Positions 20,600 through 32,877 of a stretch of 64,000 nt of DNA are shown here, one piece after another. This DNA comes from Rattus norvegicus (Eukaryota; Chordata; Mammalia; Rodentia; Muridae). Both the position numbers and the translations under genes were made by a program. The DNA is taken from assembly GCF_036323735.1 (NCBI RefSeq), contig NC_086021.1:135451476-135515475 (forward strand), in the 5' to 3' direction. The stretch's first letter is position 1; each line of letters begins with the position of its first letter. Below the pieces are notes generated by a model. That model was not told the origin of the DNA. It saw nothing but the letters and a program-made list of their open reading frames with translations, and made no database searches.

Positions 20600-21560
20600 T
20601 TCAAAGATGTTTAAAATTTTTTATTTTAAAAATAGATTCATAAAGTGCAAGAAATGTTTTCTTTCCCGTGCTTTATATCCATCTTCGACAAGCTGTTGAA
20701 AACAGAAAAAAAAAAATCAGCAACATACTATCTTTAACTTCAAATTTCCGTACTGTGATGCAGACCATGAACTAAGAGAAGAAAACTATAGCACTGAAGA
20801 ATAACTATGATGAAATAAATGAAAAGCTCTTGACATCCACGCTAAAAAGCTATTGTGGAACTATAAATGAATGTGGGGGCTGGGGCGTGAAATACCCCCC
20901 TCCCTCATTTCGAAGTTAAAAGTAAAGGTGCAAGGGTTGGGGATTGAGCTCAGTGGTAGAGCGCTTGCCTAGCAAGCGCAAGGCCCTGGGTTCGGTTCCC
21001 AACTACGAAAAAAAAAAGAAAAAAAAAAAAAAAGTAAAGGTGCAACTGCATCGCACGTGGTAAAACACTCCCATTAAATACCCTCAGCAAACTGAGCTGT
21101 TAATACCTGAGCACAGGCTGTTAGCGAAGACAAAACTATTTTCTTTCTGAGGTCTGGAAGCAAGCCACGTTCCTGCAAGCCGTGCAAGGACGAGCCGGGA
21201 CTCAGGGCGTGTAGTCGCGCAGCTCCCCGGATACGGGCTGCACGAGGCTTGGAGAGAACCCAACGTGCTCAGGCCAGGTCCAGCTTTTTCTGAGTCGTCG
21301 CCAGCTTGTCCTGCAGCCTCCGCTTCCTCCAGTCCAGGTAACGCCTCCGCAACCGATTCGCTTGCCAGCCAAGGACCACTCCAGAGGCGAAAGCCACTAG
21401 CACGGACACTTGCAGCGTCCTCTCAGACACGTCCGCCATTGCAAACGCTCAGCATGCAGTAGATATTGAGCTACGGAATGGCGCGAGGATCAAATGCCAG
21501 AGCGCTCTCTGGAGGCCCGCTCTGAGTCTGCGCGAGCCAAGGACACAGCGTTCCCTGGCT
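20600..21560 (-). CDS. Mtln: MTLN (mitoregulin) gene, likely two exons
   Basis: Small gene formerly treated as a noncoding RNA (LINC00116 in human). The coding frame is in the first exon (21269-21439). A plausible structure is exon 1 from about 21560 to 21117, with donor CAG|GTATTA, and exon 2 from 20692 to about 20600. The exon 2 acceptor follows a strong pyrimidine tract (T-rich, then CTGTTTTCAACAG), and AATAAA lies at 20625-20620. The intron would hold the ID SINE at 20934-21029. Gene limits are inferred. The promoter region (21440-21570) is CpG-containing and TATA-less. Confidence 0.75.
20620..20625 (-). terminator. MTLN poly(A) signal AATAAA
   Basis: TTTATT on plus, read AATAAA on minus, about 70 nt into the proposed last exon. 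Cleavage would fall at about 20595-20610. Confidence 0.6.
20934..21029 (+). mobile_element. ID SINE with target-site duplication
   Basis: Near-consensus ID. Target duplication AAAAGTAAAGGTGCAA at 20918-20933 and 21030-21045. Lies in the proposed MTLN intron, opposite in strand. Confidence 0.93.
21269..21439 (-). CDS. Mtln: Mitoregulin microprotein, 56 residues
   Basis: ATG at 21439 in good context (GCAATGG), stop TGA at 21271-21269. The product begins MADVSERTLQVSVLVAFASG. A single hydrophobic segment spans about residues 11-25. A strongly basic stretch NRLRRRYLDWRKRRLQDK follows, and the C-terminus is KKLDLA. This matches mitoregulin, an inner-mitochondrial-membrane microprotein reported to bind cardiolipin and influence respiratory complexes, fatty-acid oxidation and calcium handling. 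Only a few conservative differences from the human protein as recalled (for example V for L near the N-terminus). Family length is also 56 residues, so the frame is complete. Confidence 0.95.
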   Translation of the reverse strand: MADVSERTLQVSVLVAFASGVVLGWQANRLRRRYLDWRKRRLQDKLATTQKKLDLA

Positions 21561-21939
21561 CTTAAGTCAGTTTCACTGCGAGATAATCTTGGTTTGTGAT
21601 TATCTGCATTTCTTCTACATTTCTTGTTTGACATTAGTCATATATTCACTTGCATCATTCCTGAAGTGCTGTCCATCTACTACTGTTCTTTTTTCTTATC
21701 TAAGCTTTCTGGTAACTCGATTTTTAAAATAAGCAAATAGAGAAAAAATTTAATGACACTCAAAATGAACAAACTTAGATGAAATTGCCTTTAATAATAC
21801 TTTAAAATCCCAGTACATAGGGTGTTTTTATTTCAATATATAATCATCCTCCACGTTACTAGTGTCATGCAATAACCACAACTCTCATCTGCCAGTCAAT
21901 AAATGGAATAAGTGAAAGTTGTCAGACCTCTAAGTACTT

Positions 21940-22620
21940 AAAAGAGAGCATTCAATATACTTAGCCATGAGAGAAATGCCAACCCAAACTTCCTTTTTCT
22001 CACCCTCATCAGAACATCTATCACTAAATGAGACAAAAATGTGAGCATGTGAGTAAAGAGGAAATTTGTATTCATTATTGGTTGAAATGCAACCTAGTAT
22101 GGCCATTGTGGAATCAGTATGGTGGTCTCTTAAAAAACAAACAGAAAGAAAACCAGAACTGTTTATGACCTAGCTCCCCACTCCTGAGCACACAAAGGAT
22201 TCAATCTTCTACAAGAGCAACATGCACATCCATGTCAACTGTTCCTCTATTCACAACAGCAAGGAAACAGAATCAGCTCAGATGTTTATCAACCAACTGA
22301 TGGATGTGTAATGTGTATGTATCATTTATAACACAATTCTGCTCAGATGTACACCATGAAATTTGTATGAAAATAGATGGAGTTAGAAAGTATAAGGAAC
22401 TCAGTCAGAAAGACAAAAAGTTTCTCTCATATGCAGACCCTAAAATAATGTTTATATCATATAAATGGGATGGAAAATAAGTGTGGGTTATGAATTAAAA
22501 AGACCTTAAGGGAAAAAGATGTTGAGAAAGGAGGAAGGGACAGATGAGACATGAAAGCTATGGGGTGTGAAAGAGAACAAAGGGGCCAGAAGGACGGGGA
22601 AGAAAAATCAACAAACACAA
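21940..22620 (+). mobile_element. Old L1 3' fragment
   Basis: Plus-strand remnant of L1 ORF2 C-terminus and 3' UTR: TATGGCCATTGTGGAATCAG, AAGGATTCAATCTTCTACAA, GTGGGTTATGAATTAAAAAG-type phrases. Full of stops. Fills most of the MTLN-BUB1 gap. Confidence 0.7.
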
Positions 22621-22741
22621 TTTTTTTTCTTAAAATGCCAAAAGGAAACTTAATCCTACATATGCTAATTAAACATTTTTTAATTCTTTTTGGTTTACTT
22701 TTGACTTAAATAGGTCAGTGTTTAAAAAGGTAGGTTTTTAA

Positions 22742-22885
22742 AGCAGGGAATGTTGGTGCACCCCTGTAATCCCAGCACTTGGGAGGCAAAGGCAGGCAGT
22801 TTTCTATGAGCTTGAGGCCAGGATGGTTTACAAATCACATCCAGAATAGCCAGAGCTCTGGCTACACTGAGAAACCCTGTCTTAG
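22742..22885 (+). repeat. B1 SINE
   Basis: CCTGTAATCCCAGCACTTGG and GAGGCAAAGGCAGGCAG; the tail AACCCTGTCTTAGGG is degraded. Confidence 0.88.
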
Positions 22886-23029
22886 GGTTGGGGGCAGGGG
22901 AATGACTTCTAGAAAGCATTTAAATTTGAATCATTCTCATGAAGACTTGTACACCAAAAGCAAGCCAACAGATCAGCTAGCTTACATGGGTCTCCTTTCT
23001 TTGTTAGAATATTTATAACAACTAGGTCA

Positions 23030-26000
23030 CATGGGTGTATCATATGTAGCTTTATTTTTTTAACATACATAAATAATAAGTATGAAAAAATAGGATCCAA
23101 AGTGAGAGTTTAAATTTACAAAGTATGTTTTGGAGAAGGTCCATATTCATATTTTATTTTCTTGAACGCTTATATTCTGAAAGAAGCACAATTAGCCTAT
23201 TGCGCAAGGTCTTAATTTTGTTGGAATATTGTTGTTCAAGTAACTTGTTCATCTTTTGTCTCAGAAAGTCCAAAGATGGAAGATTATGACAATCCGGTAT
23301 ATTCAACATGATGTGAAAGAATTCCTCCCACATATCCAAATGAGGAAGCCTGAAGAGACAGATATTACAATAGATAAAAAGCAGCCTTCAACATATATAA
23401 CAAGTTCTACCTTGTATAGGTGTGGACATGTTAAAAGAACAACTCTCATCTACTTGTATCTTAGCCAATCAAGAATCCATCTCAAATAGAAGAAATTAAA
23501 AATCCAACCACATGTCTAAAAATATGATTTAAATTAGCCTTTTTGCAATAGTTCTTCGGTAGAAAATTTTTTTTAAAGAATAATCTTTCTTCTTTTGGCT
23601 TCCTGTGTATATCACATGGCCAGAATCTGATAATCTAGTTAATTGGTTTTTAATAAACTCAACTGCATACATATGTGGCAAGACTGGACAGACAGCCTAA
23701 ACTATTTAAGATACAGCTCACACTTAAGGGTCCTAGCTACTTTTTAAAAACATTTTTGAAATGATTTACTTTTTTGTTTGAGATTTATTTATTTAATGTA
23801 TGTGAGTACACTGTCGCTTTCTTCACACACACCAGAAGAGGGCATTAATCCCATTATAGATGGTGTGAGCCACCATGTGGTTGGTTGCTGGGAGCTGATT
23901 AGGACCTCTGGATGAGCAGTCAGTGTTCTTAATCGCTGAGGCATCTCCCCAGTCCTGGCTCCTGGCTACTTATAGTAGCTAAACTAATTGAAGGGGGTAA
24001 AAAACCTCTCCAAATATGAAGAGAAGACCTCAGGGAGAAAGCAGAACATAGTAAAACGTCACTCCAGATGGAAAGTAAGAAGGAAGCTTTGTGCTATGCT
24101 ACTGGCAACAGATGGAAGCCTTCTGAACCCTCTGGTCCTTTGACAATGACTGACAGAAGCAGCGAAGTGAAATGAAGTCTCACTGAATTTGATGGCTCTA
24201 AACAATAAAAATATCTGTTGTAAGGTTTCTTTTGGGTGAACCTACTGTACATGATATCAAATTTCTGCCAACTCTTCCTTTTCTGCTTTGGAAGTGGGTG
24301 GGGAGAATTCAGGAAATTTCTGTCAAATTTTCTCAAGAAGAAACAAACACGTAAAATTCCATTGGGCTATACATGAGTGCTTTTTTTTTTCTATATAGGT
24401 TTTTATATCTCAAAAAACTTAATGATATATGGAAACAGGCATACGTAGACTAATTAGCTTCAACTTGATATCACCAGTATTATGTTTACAGAGTATAACT
24501 CTGGAAACAATACTGACACAACAAGCTCCAGACCAATCAGTAACTTCCAAGCATTTCATACTAAAGTCACATATGGCTGGAGCTTAATAGAAGTTCCCCC
24601 CTTCTTATAATTAACAAATCAGCTTCATCTGTGTTATTTCTCTTGCTTATAAAATTTGAAAAGGCAGGATCATTATTATTCTCATTTATGTACACAAGAA
24701 AATAAAACTTCAAGGCTCACCAATATTGACCTCATTTAAAAAGTCAAAAACGGGATGCCACCTGCATGTCCAGGTTTCACAAGCACACTGAATGCTAGAT
24801 TTGTTCAGAGTCTAATGTCAGGATTGTGCTCTGTCCCTACACTGTCCAGGCTCATTTTCTGAGCTAGATAAAATATAATATTTTACTGTTATTATTTTGT
24901 CACTGTAGCACCAATTCCAATAACCTACCTTCTAAAAAGACCTTCAGGTTTCCAGACTCCTCCTTCATTTTTTACTTTCATGTAAGTGCCAAAGAGCATA
25001 CAATATATTGATGCAGCAACTCCATAGTAATCAACCTATGAAGAAAACAGATATATGCATTATGAAGAGTAACTCACCTGTGAGTATATTAAAATATGTC
25101 TCTAACTTAGAAGCTAAATGATCACAGTATTTTAGGTTCACAGAATCCCAAAAGCCAATGATTTGCTTCACCGAATGCCTGTCCAAGCTCTCATTGAGGC
25201 TTCTATGAACATAAACACTACTGCCTCTGAGGTAACCCTTTGGGAAGCTCTACCATCATTTAAATAATGTCTTCCGCAAGTCCCCTGTTTTATCATTTCC
25301 TGCTTGGCACAAACACACACAGCTTGGCAGTTCTTCCAATCCTATCCCCTGGGACTCTGGTGGTTACTGTATAACTGCACACCAGTGTCTCTGTGTGATA
25401 TGTTCATAATAGAATAGAACATTCTAGCATGGTCCAAATCTGTAGGATAGTAAACTATCCATTCTTCATGTATTCATCTACCTTACTGAAGCCTTACTGT
25501 TGTAACCAAATAAGGTAAGGCCCTCTTTTGTGCTCCCTTTATTATGGGCTTCTGGAAGTCACAGCTCTCTATCTGGAAACTAGGCAGCTGTTTGTTTTAT
25601 TAACCCAGGCTCAAAACAAATTTATCCTAATTAGAATTATCTTCTTTGCTTGCCAGCTAAAATTACTTTGTTGAAACTTCTGAAAAATTTCTACAGAATA
25701 TATTTGTTTTCCTGATCTGCTGACAGAATCTGAACTAATAAGGAAGACTGTTCAGAAGTAGAATTTCTTCTTCCTCTTTAGCCTTACTTTCTACCTTTCC
25801 TTCAGTGCCCAAGAGACTAATTTAAACTATCTGGCACTTTAAACTCATTTTATAAGTCTGGTAAGTGTAATAAAGAAAATGTTTTCAAATCTCTTGCTTT
25901 TATGCCAGGTGATGGTAACGGCACATGGCTTTAATACCAGCATTTGGGAGGCAGAGTCAGGCAATCTCTGTGAGTTCAAAGCCAGCCTGGCCTACAGAAT

Positions 26001-29000
26001 AAATTCCAGGTAGCCAGGGTTACACAGATTCATCTTGTCTCAAAAAACCAAGAACAAAAGAAAACAAAACCTCTTGCTTTCCTTCCATACCTGGTAGTTC
26101 CATGGCTTGTTACTGAGCATCTCAGGGCACTGAAAACCAGATGTTTCACACTTTCCTGTAAATACAGTTCCTTTAGGGAAAAGTTTCATATCTATACTCT
26201 GACCCAGGTCAATCAATGTCAAGCCGGTAGCTAAGTCTTCATCATCCTGTTCCAAAAATCTACATTAAATACAAACAAGAATCAGGATCTATGAGCACAA
26301 ATTAACAAAAGGATACCTAACACAACAAATGATAATAAACAATTCCTAAAGGGAAGACAAAGTGAAATATGAGGGAAGACCTCCATTAAAGTGCTATACT
26401 TACCTGTGTCCTAGTATGAAGTTATCTGGCTTAATGTCTCCATGAATGATTTCGCAGCTGTGGACTTGTTCAACCATGTAAAGCATTCTGATAGCGAAAG
26501 TAATGACGAGAGCTTGGGGCATCACTTTCTCAGAGGTATTTTTATAGAGGTTAATGACATTCTAAAAATAAGGCAAATGGCACCCTCAGTTGGTTGTAGA
26601 AGATCAATGAAATTTCAAGTCAAGGCCTTTACCCCTGCTCTCTATTTCAACAAAAGTTCCAACTATGAAAAACAGTGTGGGTAAAAACCAGAAATGCACA
26701 TACATTTCATGTTCACAGTATAAAAATTAGATACTTACTAGTAATGTCCCATAGCTATAGAGCTCCCCTACTAATATGCTGCCATTCTGGAATAAGTGAG
26801 CAGAATAAAACTTGATGAACATGTGATGTACTTCTGGCTTTAGTCTTTCCATCAGCTGCATCCCAATGTAGAATTCCCAGGAGTTGGCAGGTTTCTGCAC
26901 CTGCAAATCAAATCAGGTATGTGAGACACATATCCTTATCCACATTCTGTAAAAGAATAGCAACAAAGCAACTCCTCCCAATAAGGATGTGGACAAAAAA
27001 ATGAGGATAAGCTTAGCAATGGTCAGAAGTATAAAGTGTGCAGGGTAATCTTAGTGGTAAGATTAATTCTTAATCTTCACAGAATAACTGTTGACTAGGC
27101 CTCACTGACATCAGTATTTAAAGGGGAGTCAGCAGGGGAGGCTAACAACTTCCAAAAATTCACATCTACATTATACGAGAAGTTATTCATATCATTTACC
27201 TTCAAAATACATTTCTGTTTACTTTTGGTATCTCCATGAATAGCTTCAAAGACTTGAGCAAAGGCTCCTTCTCCAAGAAGGTGATTCACATAGACCAGCA
27301 AAGAACCTTGGAAAATGATACGAAAAACTGACAAAAGGCTGTAAGGACTATCAAAGTGAAGAAATCCCAGTGCCATTTTAAAAAATAGGTATAATCTCGG
27401 GGACATTTTCCCAGACTTAAATGAAAGTAAAACATACACCTACCATGAAAGAACTTCCTCAACAAATTCTAAAGAACGGAGAAAGCAGCCTTGATGCCTC
27501 AGTATACTTAGATACGTGGCCTTGGGCCCTAGCCCTTACATTACCTGCAGTACCTCCTGTGTACAATTGTTGAGGTACCAGGAAGAACATATAGAAATCC
27601 GTAAAGCCTTTTGGGAAATATGTATATTTTACAGGAGAATAAAAAAAGAAAAGCATAAGTGCATAAATACCTTTAACAGTTTAGAACGGTTAGGTCAATT
27701 TTGTATTTTAGACGTTTTTGATTTAGGGGTTGTAAGCTGCCCAACATGAGTGCTGAAAGCCAAACTGAGGTCTCCTGAAACATCTTAATCTCTGTACATC
27801 TCTATCCAGGAGTATATGTATTTTTATGATAAATTATTACCAAATTAAAGTCCCAACAGCAATCAGAATTCCAATATCATTGTTTAACGAAATTTCTCAA
27901 TACGGCAGATACTAACTCTTGAAGGTGGAAAGGGTAGGAGAATATCAGAGTTACTAACAGTTTCTCACAAACAAGAATTTGAAATTCTATTACCCATATC
28001 ATTCTTACCCAACTGGAATTCTGTCTTGGTCTTGATGGCTGGAAGTTTACTCTGCCACTCAAAAGTATTTGAATAGGAAGTAACTGGCTTAGAAAGCCCA
28101 GATAGAAGTTTAAGAATCAATTCATCATCCCATGGGTTCTCAATAGTAAAGTCTTAAATAGGAAAAATAAAAAAAGAAATTCAGCATTCAAATATTTTAA
28201 CTGAAATCTTAGTAAGTACATGTATTCACTAAATATGCTTTCAAGCTCTTACCCCATGTACAGCATTGATTCAATTAAGAAGCTAAAAGCAGTAGTTCTG
28301 TCATTTCTGCCACATGAAGTCTACAAATTTAGGTTGACTATCCAGTTGTGACAAAGGGAATCAACTAGCTGCTTTTTGACTCATCTGGACCTACCTATAA
28401 AAAGTATAGCTGCACACCTTAAAGATACACACATGAACACTAACTGCTCCTTCTGTGCTCATATTCTTTGTTTTCCCCACTAATACACATACACTACTTA
28501 ACAAAGAATTTGCATGGAAGAGAATACTGTGTATAGGAAACAATTCCTAAGGGGAAGACAAATTCTTCTCCAATTTAGTGTTAAAAAACATTCTACTAAT
28601 GGTGGTTTGAAAAGGCCTCTCCAACATGGTTACTACTTAGTACACATAGAACAAAGTTCTGAGATTTATGAACTCATTTAGGTCTTACAGTAAGCCTCTA
28701 AGGTCGGTTCTAGTATGACCCTCATTTTAAGACATATTTAATTTTTTAATATGTATTGGTTCTTTTGCCTACATGTATGCATGTGATATGTATGGCATCA
28801 GATTCCCCGGAATTGGGGCTACAATTGTGAGACACCATGTGGCTGCTCGGGACTGAACCTGAGTCCTCTGGAAGATCAGCCTGTGCTGTTAAATTAACCC
28901 CTGAATCATCTCTCCACCTGACCTCACTTTAAAGGGAAACAAGCATAAAGTTGTTTGAGAAGCTGGTAATTAGAACCTAGACTTAGAACTTAATCTCCAG

Positions 29001-32000
29001 AGTCTGTGTTCTAAAGCAAGACTTTCTGTATAACAAGGGACAGAGGAAGACATCTCTTAATATTTGGTCTTCTATTACATTCAGGGCAGAGGCCAATATT
29101 AGATTATATATTTGACACACAGTAATAAACTCTTGACCTTGAACTCTTTTTAAAAAGTTAAAAAATAAAAAAGATTTATTTACACCTGGTGTCTAGAGAG
29201 ATCACATAAGGGTTTCAGATTCCCTGGAACTAGAATTACAGATGGTTGTGAGCTACCATGTACGTGCTGAAAACCAAACCTGGGTCCTCTGGAAGAATAG
29301 TCAGTAGTTCTCTTAACCAGTATACCATCACTCCAGGCCCCTAATTCCTTTTATAATAGTAATGATATTGTCTGTCAAGATTAAAATGGATCAATGGATC
29401 TCAAATCTGTTAAGTGAATTGTTTTGTGATACAGTTACAAGTTTGTCTAAGTTTATTTTCTATTCGGTGTACTTAAGTTCCTACTCAGTTCTTTCACGGA
29501 ATGGCATTTCCATGCTATCATTCTTATGGCAAAGCTAAGATTGAGCATGTGTGCATACTTGGAGCATTAACATTTCCAAATGAACTAGTCTGCACCCATT
29601 CAACTTGGAGCCCAGCGCTGGCATCTGATAGGTCTTCCATGATCGCACGGTCAGTGCCTGTGCATTTATAAGTCTCAAGGCTGAACACTGCTTCCTGGGT
29701 GAGCAAACCACCTGTGGCAGGCTGACTAGGACAGGATAAAGATGCTGAAATTTTCTCTTGAATTAGACTGGATATGGAAAAAAAGAGAAAACAAAAACTT
29801 CATTTGATTAGAAGCCTATTAGATCTGAACAAAATAAAATAGCTTCTTTTCATTTTAAGAATAGCATTTCAAAATTAACTCAAAGGTTGAACTGATCATA
29901 TAATGTTCAGTAAACAAATACGTATAAATAAATACACAGCTACTAAGATATAGATATAACAGAAATATAATCAAAATCACTTAATATCTTAGGTAAACAG
30001 GTAAGATGATGAGGATTCTCATTCATGTATTTCATATTTGTAACTTCTCCTATGTGCTAAAGAAAATCTAACAGAACAACTGTCATAACTCAAGTTGTTC
30101 CAAGGATTAAAAGGATACAGCTCACAGATAGCATAAACACTGTGACTGGATTACAATAAACAAAAAATGGTAATTACTTTTTGTATCTGCTACATACACC
30201 AGCCTAATCAATACAATGGAACTTTACCTTTGACCAGTACCTAAAAAGGCTTAAACACTATCTTCTATTAAAAGACACTGGTTTTCTCAATTAAGTGGGT
30301 GTGTAAAGCACAATTTGTGTTTCCTCAATTTTGCAATAGTTGACATATCAGGGTCTTGGTATTATAAGAAGACTTACAGTTTGAACCCTGAAATGAATTT
30401 CAGAAAACGTTAGCTCAGGGATCTGTTAGCAAGCTGTTTCCATATACCAAGTGCTTAGGTTCACCAGTATGCTTACATTCACAAACAGTACCTTCTGACT
30501 CAAAGTTACCATTGAATAAACCTTATTAGCCTTATCAAGTTGAGATAAGCTATTTATGCTATCTTAAAGAGCAAAGCTACAAGGGAAGAGAGAATGACAA
30601 ACACAATACCCAAGCTTTCTGTCTTTTGAGGGGTCCACCATGTTTTCTTTACAAGAATCCAAAGCCATATGTGTATATTGTGTGGCTACCACATTTTCTG
30701 AAATATAAAATATAAAAAATTACAGACAGACATATTACATATGCATGCAGATACAAACATTTGATATGGTTACAAAGGCTGAAATCCCTTTTTATATTGA
30801 CTTTCACTACAATTTCTAAAAAATGATCCATAGTAAAAAGTGCTATGAAAAAATAATTAGTAGTTCAAAGAATAACTAGCAGGTTACAGGCATGATGACC
30901 AGACCAAAGAAAGTCACTGGCACAGGGGCAGCACATACCTGATGCTGACACAAAGGGAGAATAAAAGGCTGCAACCCTTCCAGAAAAATTTATATAGAGA
31001 TTTGTGTGTCTTTTTAACAAACTGGAGAGATAGCATGAATTTAGATATTGGCAGCACTTAAACCAATGTTCTTTCTAATTTAAAAAAACAAAACAAAACA
31101 ATCCATCTTTATTGACAGTAGACAGGGCAGCCTTATAGGCTAAACTTAGCCAAGTGTTATACTGTATTAACTTTTACCTGATGGTTGCTTAAAACAAGTA
31201 CTAATACTTACTTAGTACTCAGTACTAGAACATTAGCTTCTATTTAGAGGACCACAGGGCTAAGTAGTAATTACTATCCTAAGAACAGTTACTTGTGGTA
31301 CTTGGATGAACTCTTCGCAGATTAAATTTCCTTAATTTGCAAAAAGTCAACATTTTTATGAGTGGCAAACTTGTGATGTATTTAAAAATAGTTGGAATTT
31401 TGAACTAACTTCTAAGATTTAAAAAAGAAATAAAACATATTGGGTTAGTACTCTTTTTAGGCTCACAATGCCATAAGAATATCTTTAGTCTAGTGAAGTA
31501 AAATTCTTCAGCAGTTAATTATTGATTTAAAATTTTTAAAAATTATGTTTGTGTGTATGTTGAGTGCATGTCTCTGCATATGTATGATATGTATGGAGGT
31601 CAGAGGACAACCTGCAGGAGTCAGTTCTTTCATTTTATCTTATGGGTTCTAGAGATCAACTCAGGTCATCAAGCTTGGCAGCAAGCATTTTTACCTGATA
31701 AAACATCTCATCTCATCTTCATTATTGTTTTGGGAAAACAATTATACTTTTAAAGAATCCTGAGAGTGATATAATTTAGCTTGTAAACAGACAGTTATCA
31801 AAATGGCATGAGGCTCCAGATCTCACAGTTTATATCTGTCTGGACAGCCCACACATGTGAATCTTTCATATAAAGGTCACATTACGTCTGAAGTTGAAAT
31901 GAGGACTAAAAATAGTTTTATAATGCTTTTCTTGAAGTTGGATAAAACTGAAACTGTTAAAATGTGATTTTTCTCTGTATGGTATACTTGTCTGTCTTTT

Positions 32001-32830
32001 TAAAGTAGCATTTGAAGATATATCATGGACAAAAACTGGTTAGTCATTACTCATTAGATTAGGAAGTTCATTGTTCCTAATAGTTAAATAGTCTTTTTAT
32101 CACTGTTTTTTCTTTGCTATCACATCACAGTCCTGTCTATAAGTGACTACACACGTTTTTTCACTTTCAACCTACTTATTAAAATTTAAAAATACAGACT
32201 ATGAGACAGACCATCAAAAACTAACAACAGCAACAATAACAAAAAAAATGTACACACACAAACGTGCATTTTAAGCGTCACCACAATTTTCAAACGTCCT
32301 CTACAGAATTTTCAAAAAGAAACTACAATAACAAAGAGTATATTTTTACAGAAGATAGTTGAACACTCACCTTTATCTTCTGGAATCTGCAATGGATCTG
32401 CTGGAAATTTGTGGAATGGTGTAGATGAAAGCTGGGCAGCAGATGTAAAGTCTCCTATACTTTTAGGACTGGGAGCTAGGGTTTTGTTGTAGCGAATACC
32501 ACATACTGTTGAGTCATCCATAAACTCATCAGTGTGAGGCATTTCCTGCAACAGAAGACAAATTGAAAAAAGCAATTCGTCTGCTTTGTTGATGAAATTT
32601 AACACATCAACACTTTTAAGTCCAGCAGTTAACATAGCCCTGTAGTACAAACTACTCAGGAGGGTATAGAGGTAGAGGACCACTTGAACTTATGAGTTCA
32701 AAATCATCCTGAACAACACAGCAAGATCCTTTCTCAAAAAACAAAACCTCAAACATTTTAAGATTTAAAAAGAAAAAAGTTTAAGTAAAATAGATATAAA
32801 CCTTGTTTTTAGCATACTTTTTTAAAAACT

Positions 32831-32877
<47 letters not shown>

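Noticed and set aside
21265..21462. 65-codon plus-strand frame at the MTLN locus
   Set aside because: It is the antisense shadow of the mitoregulin frame and has no known relatives.
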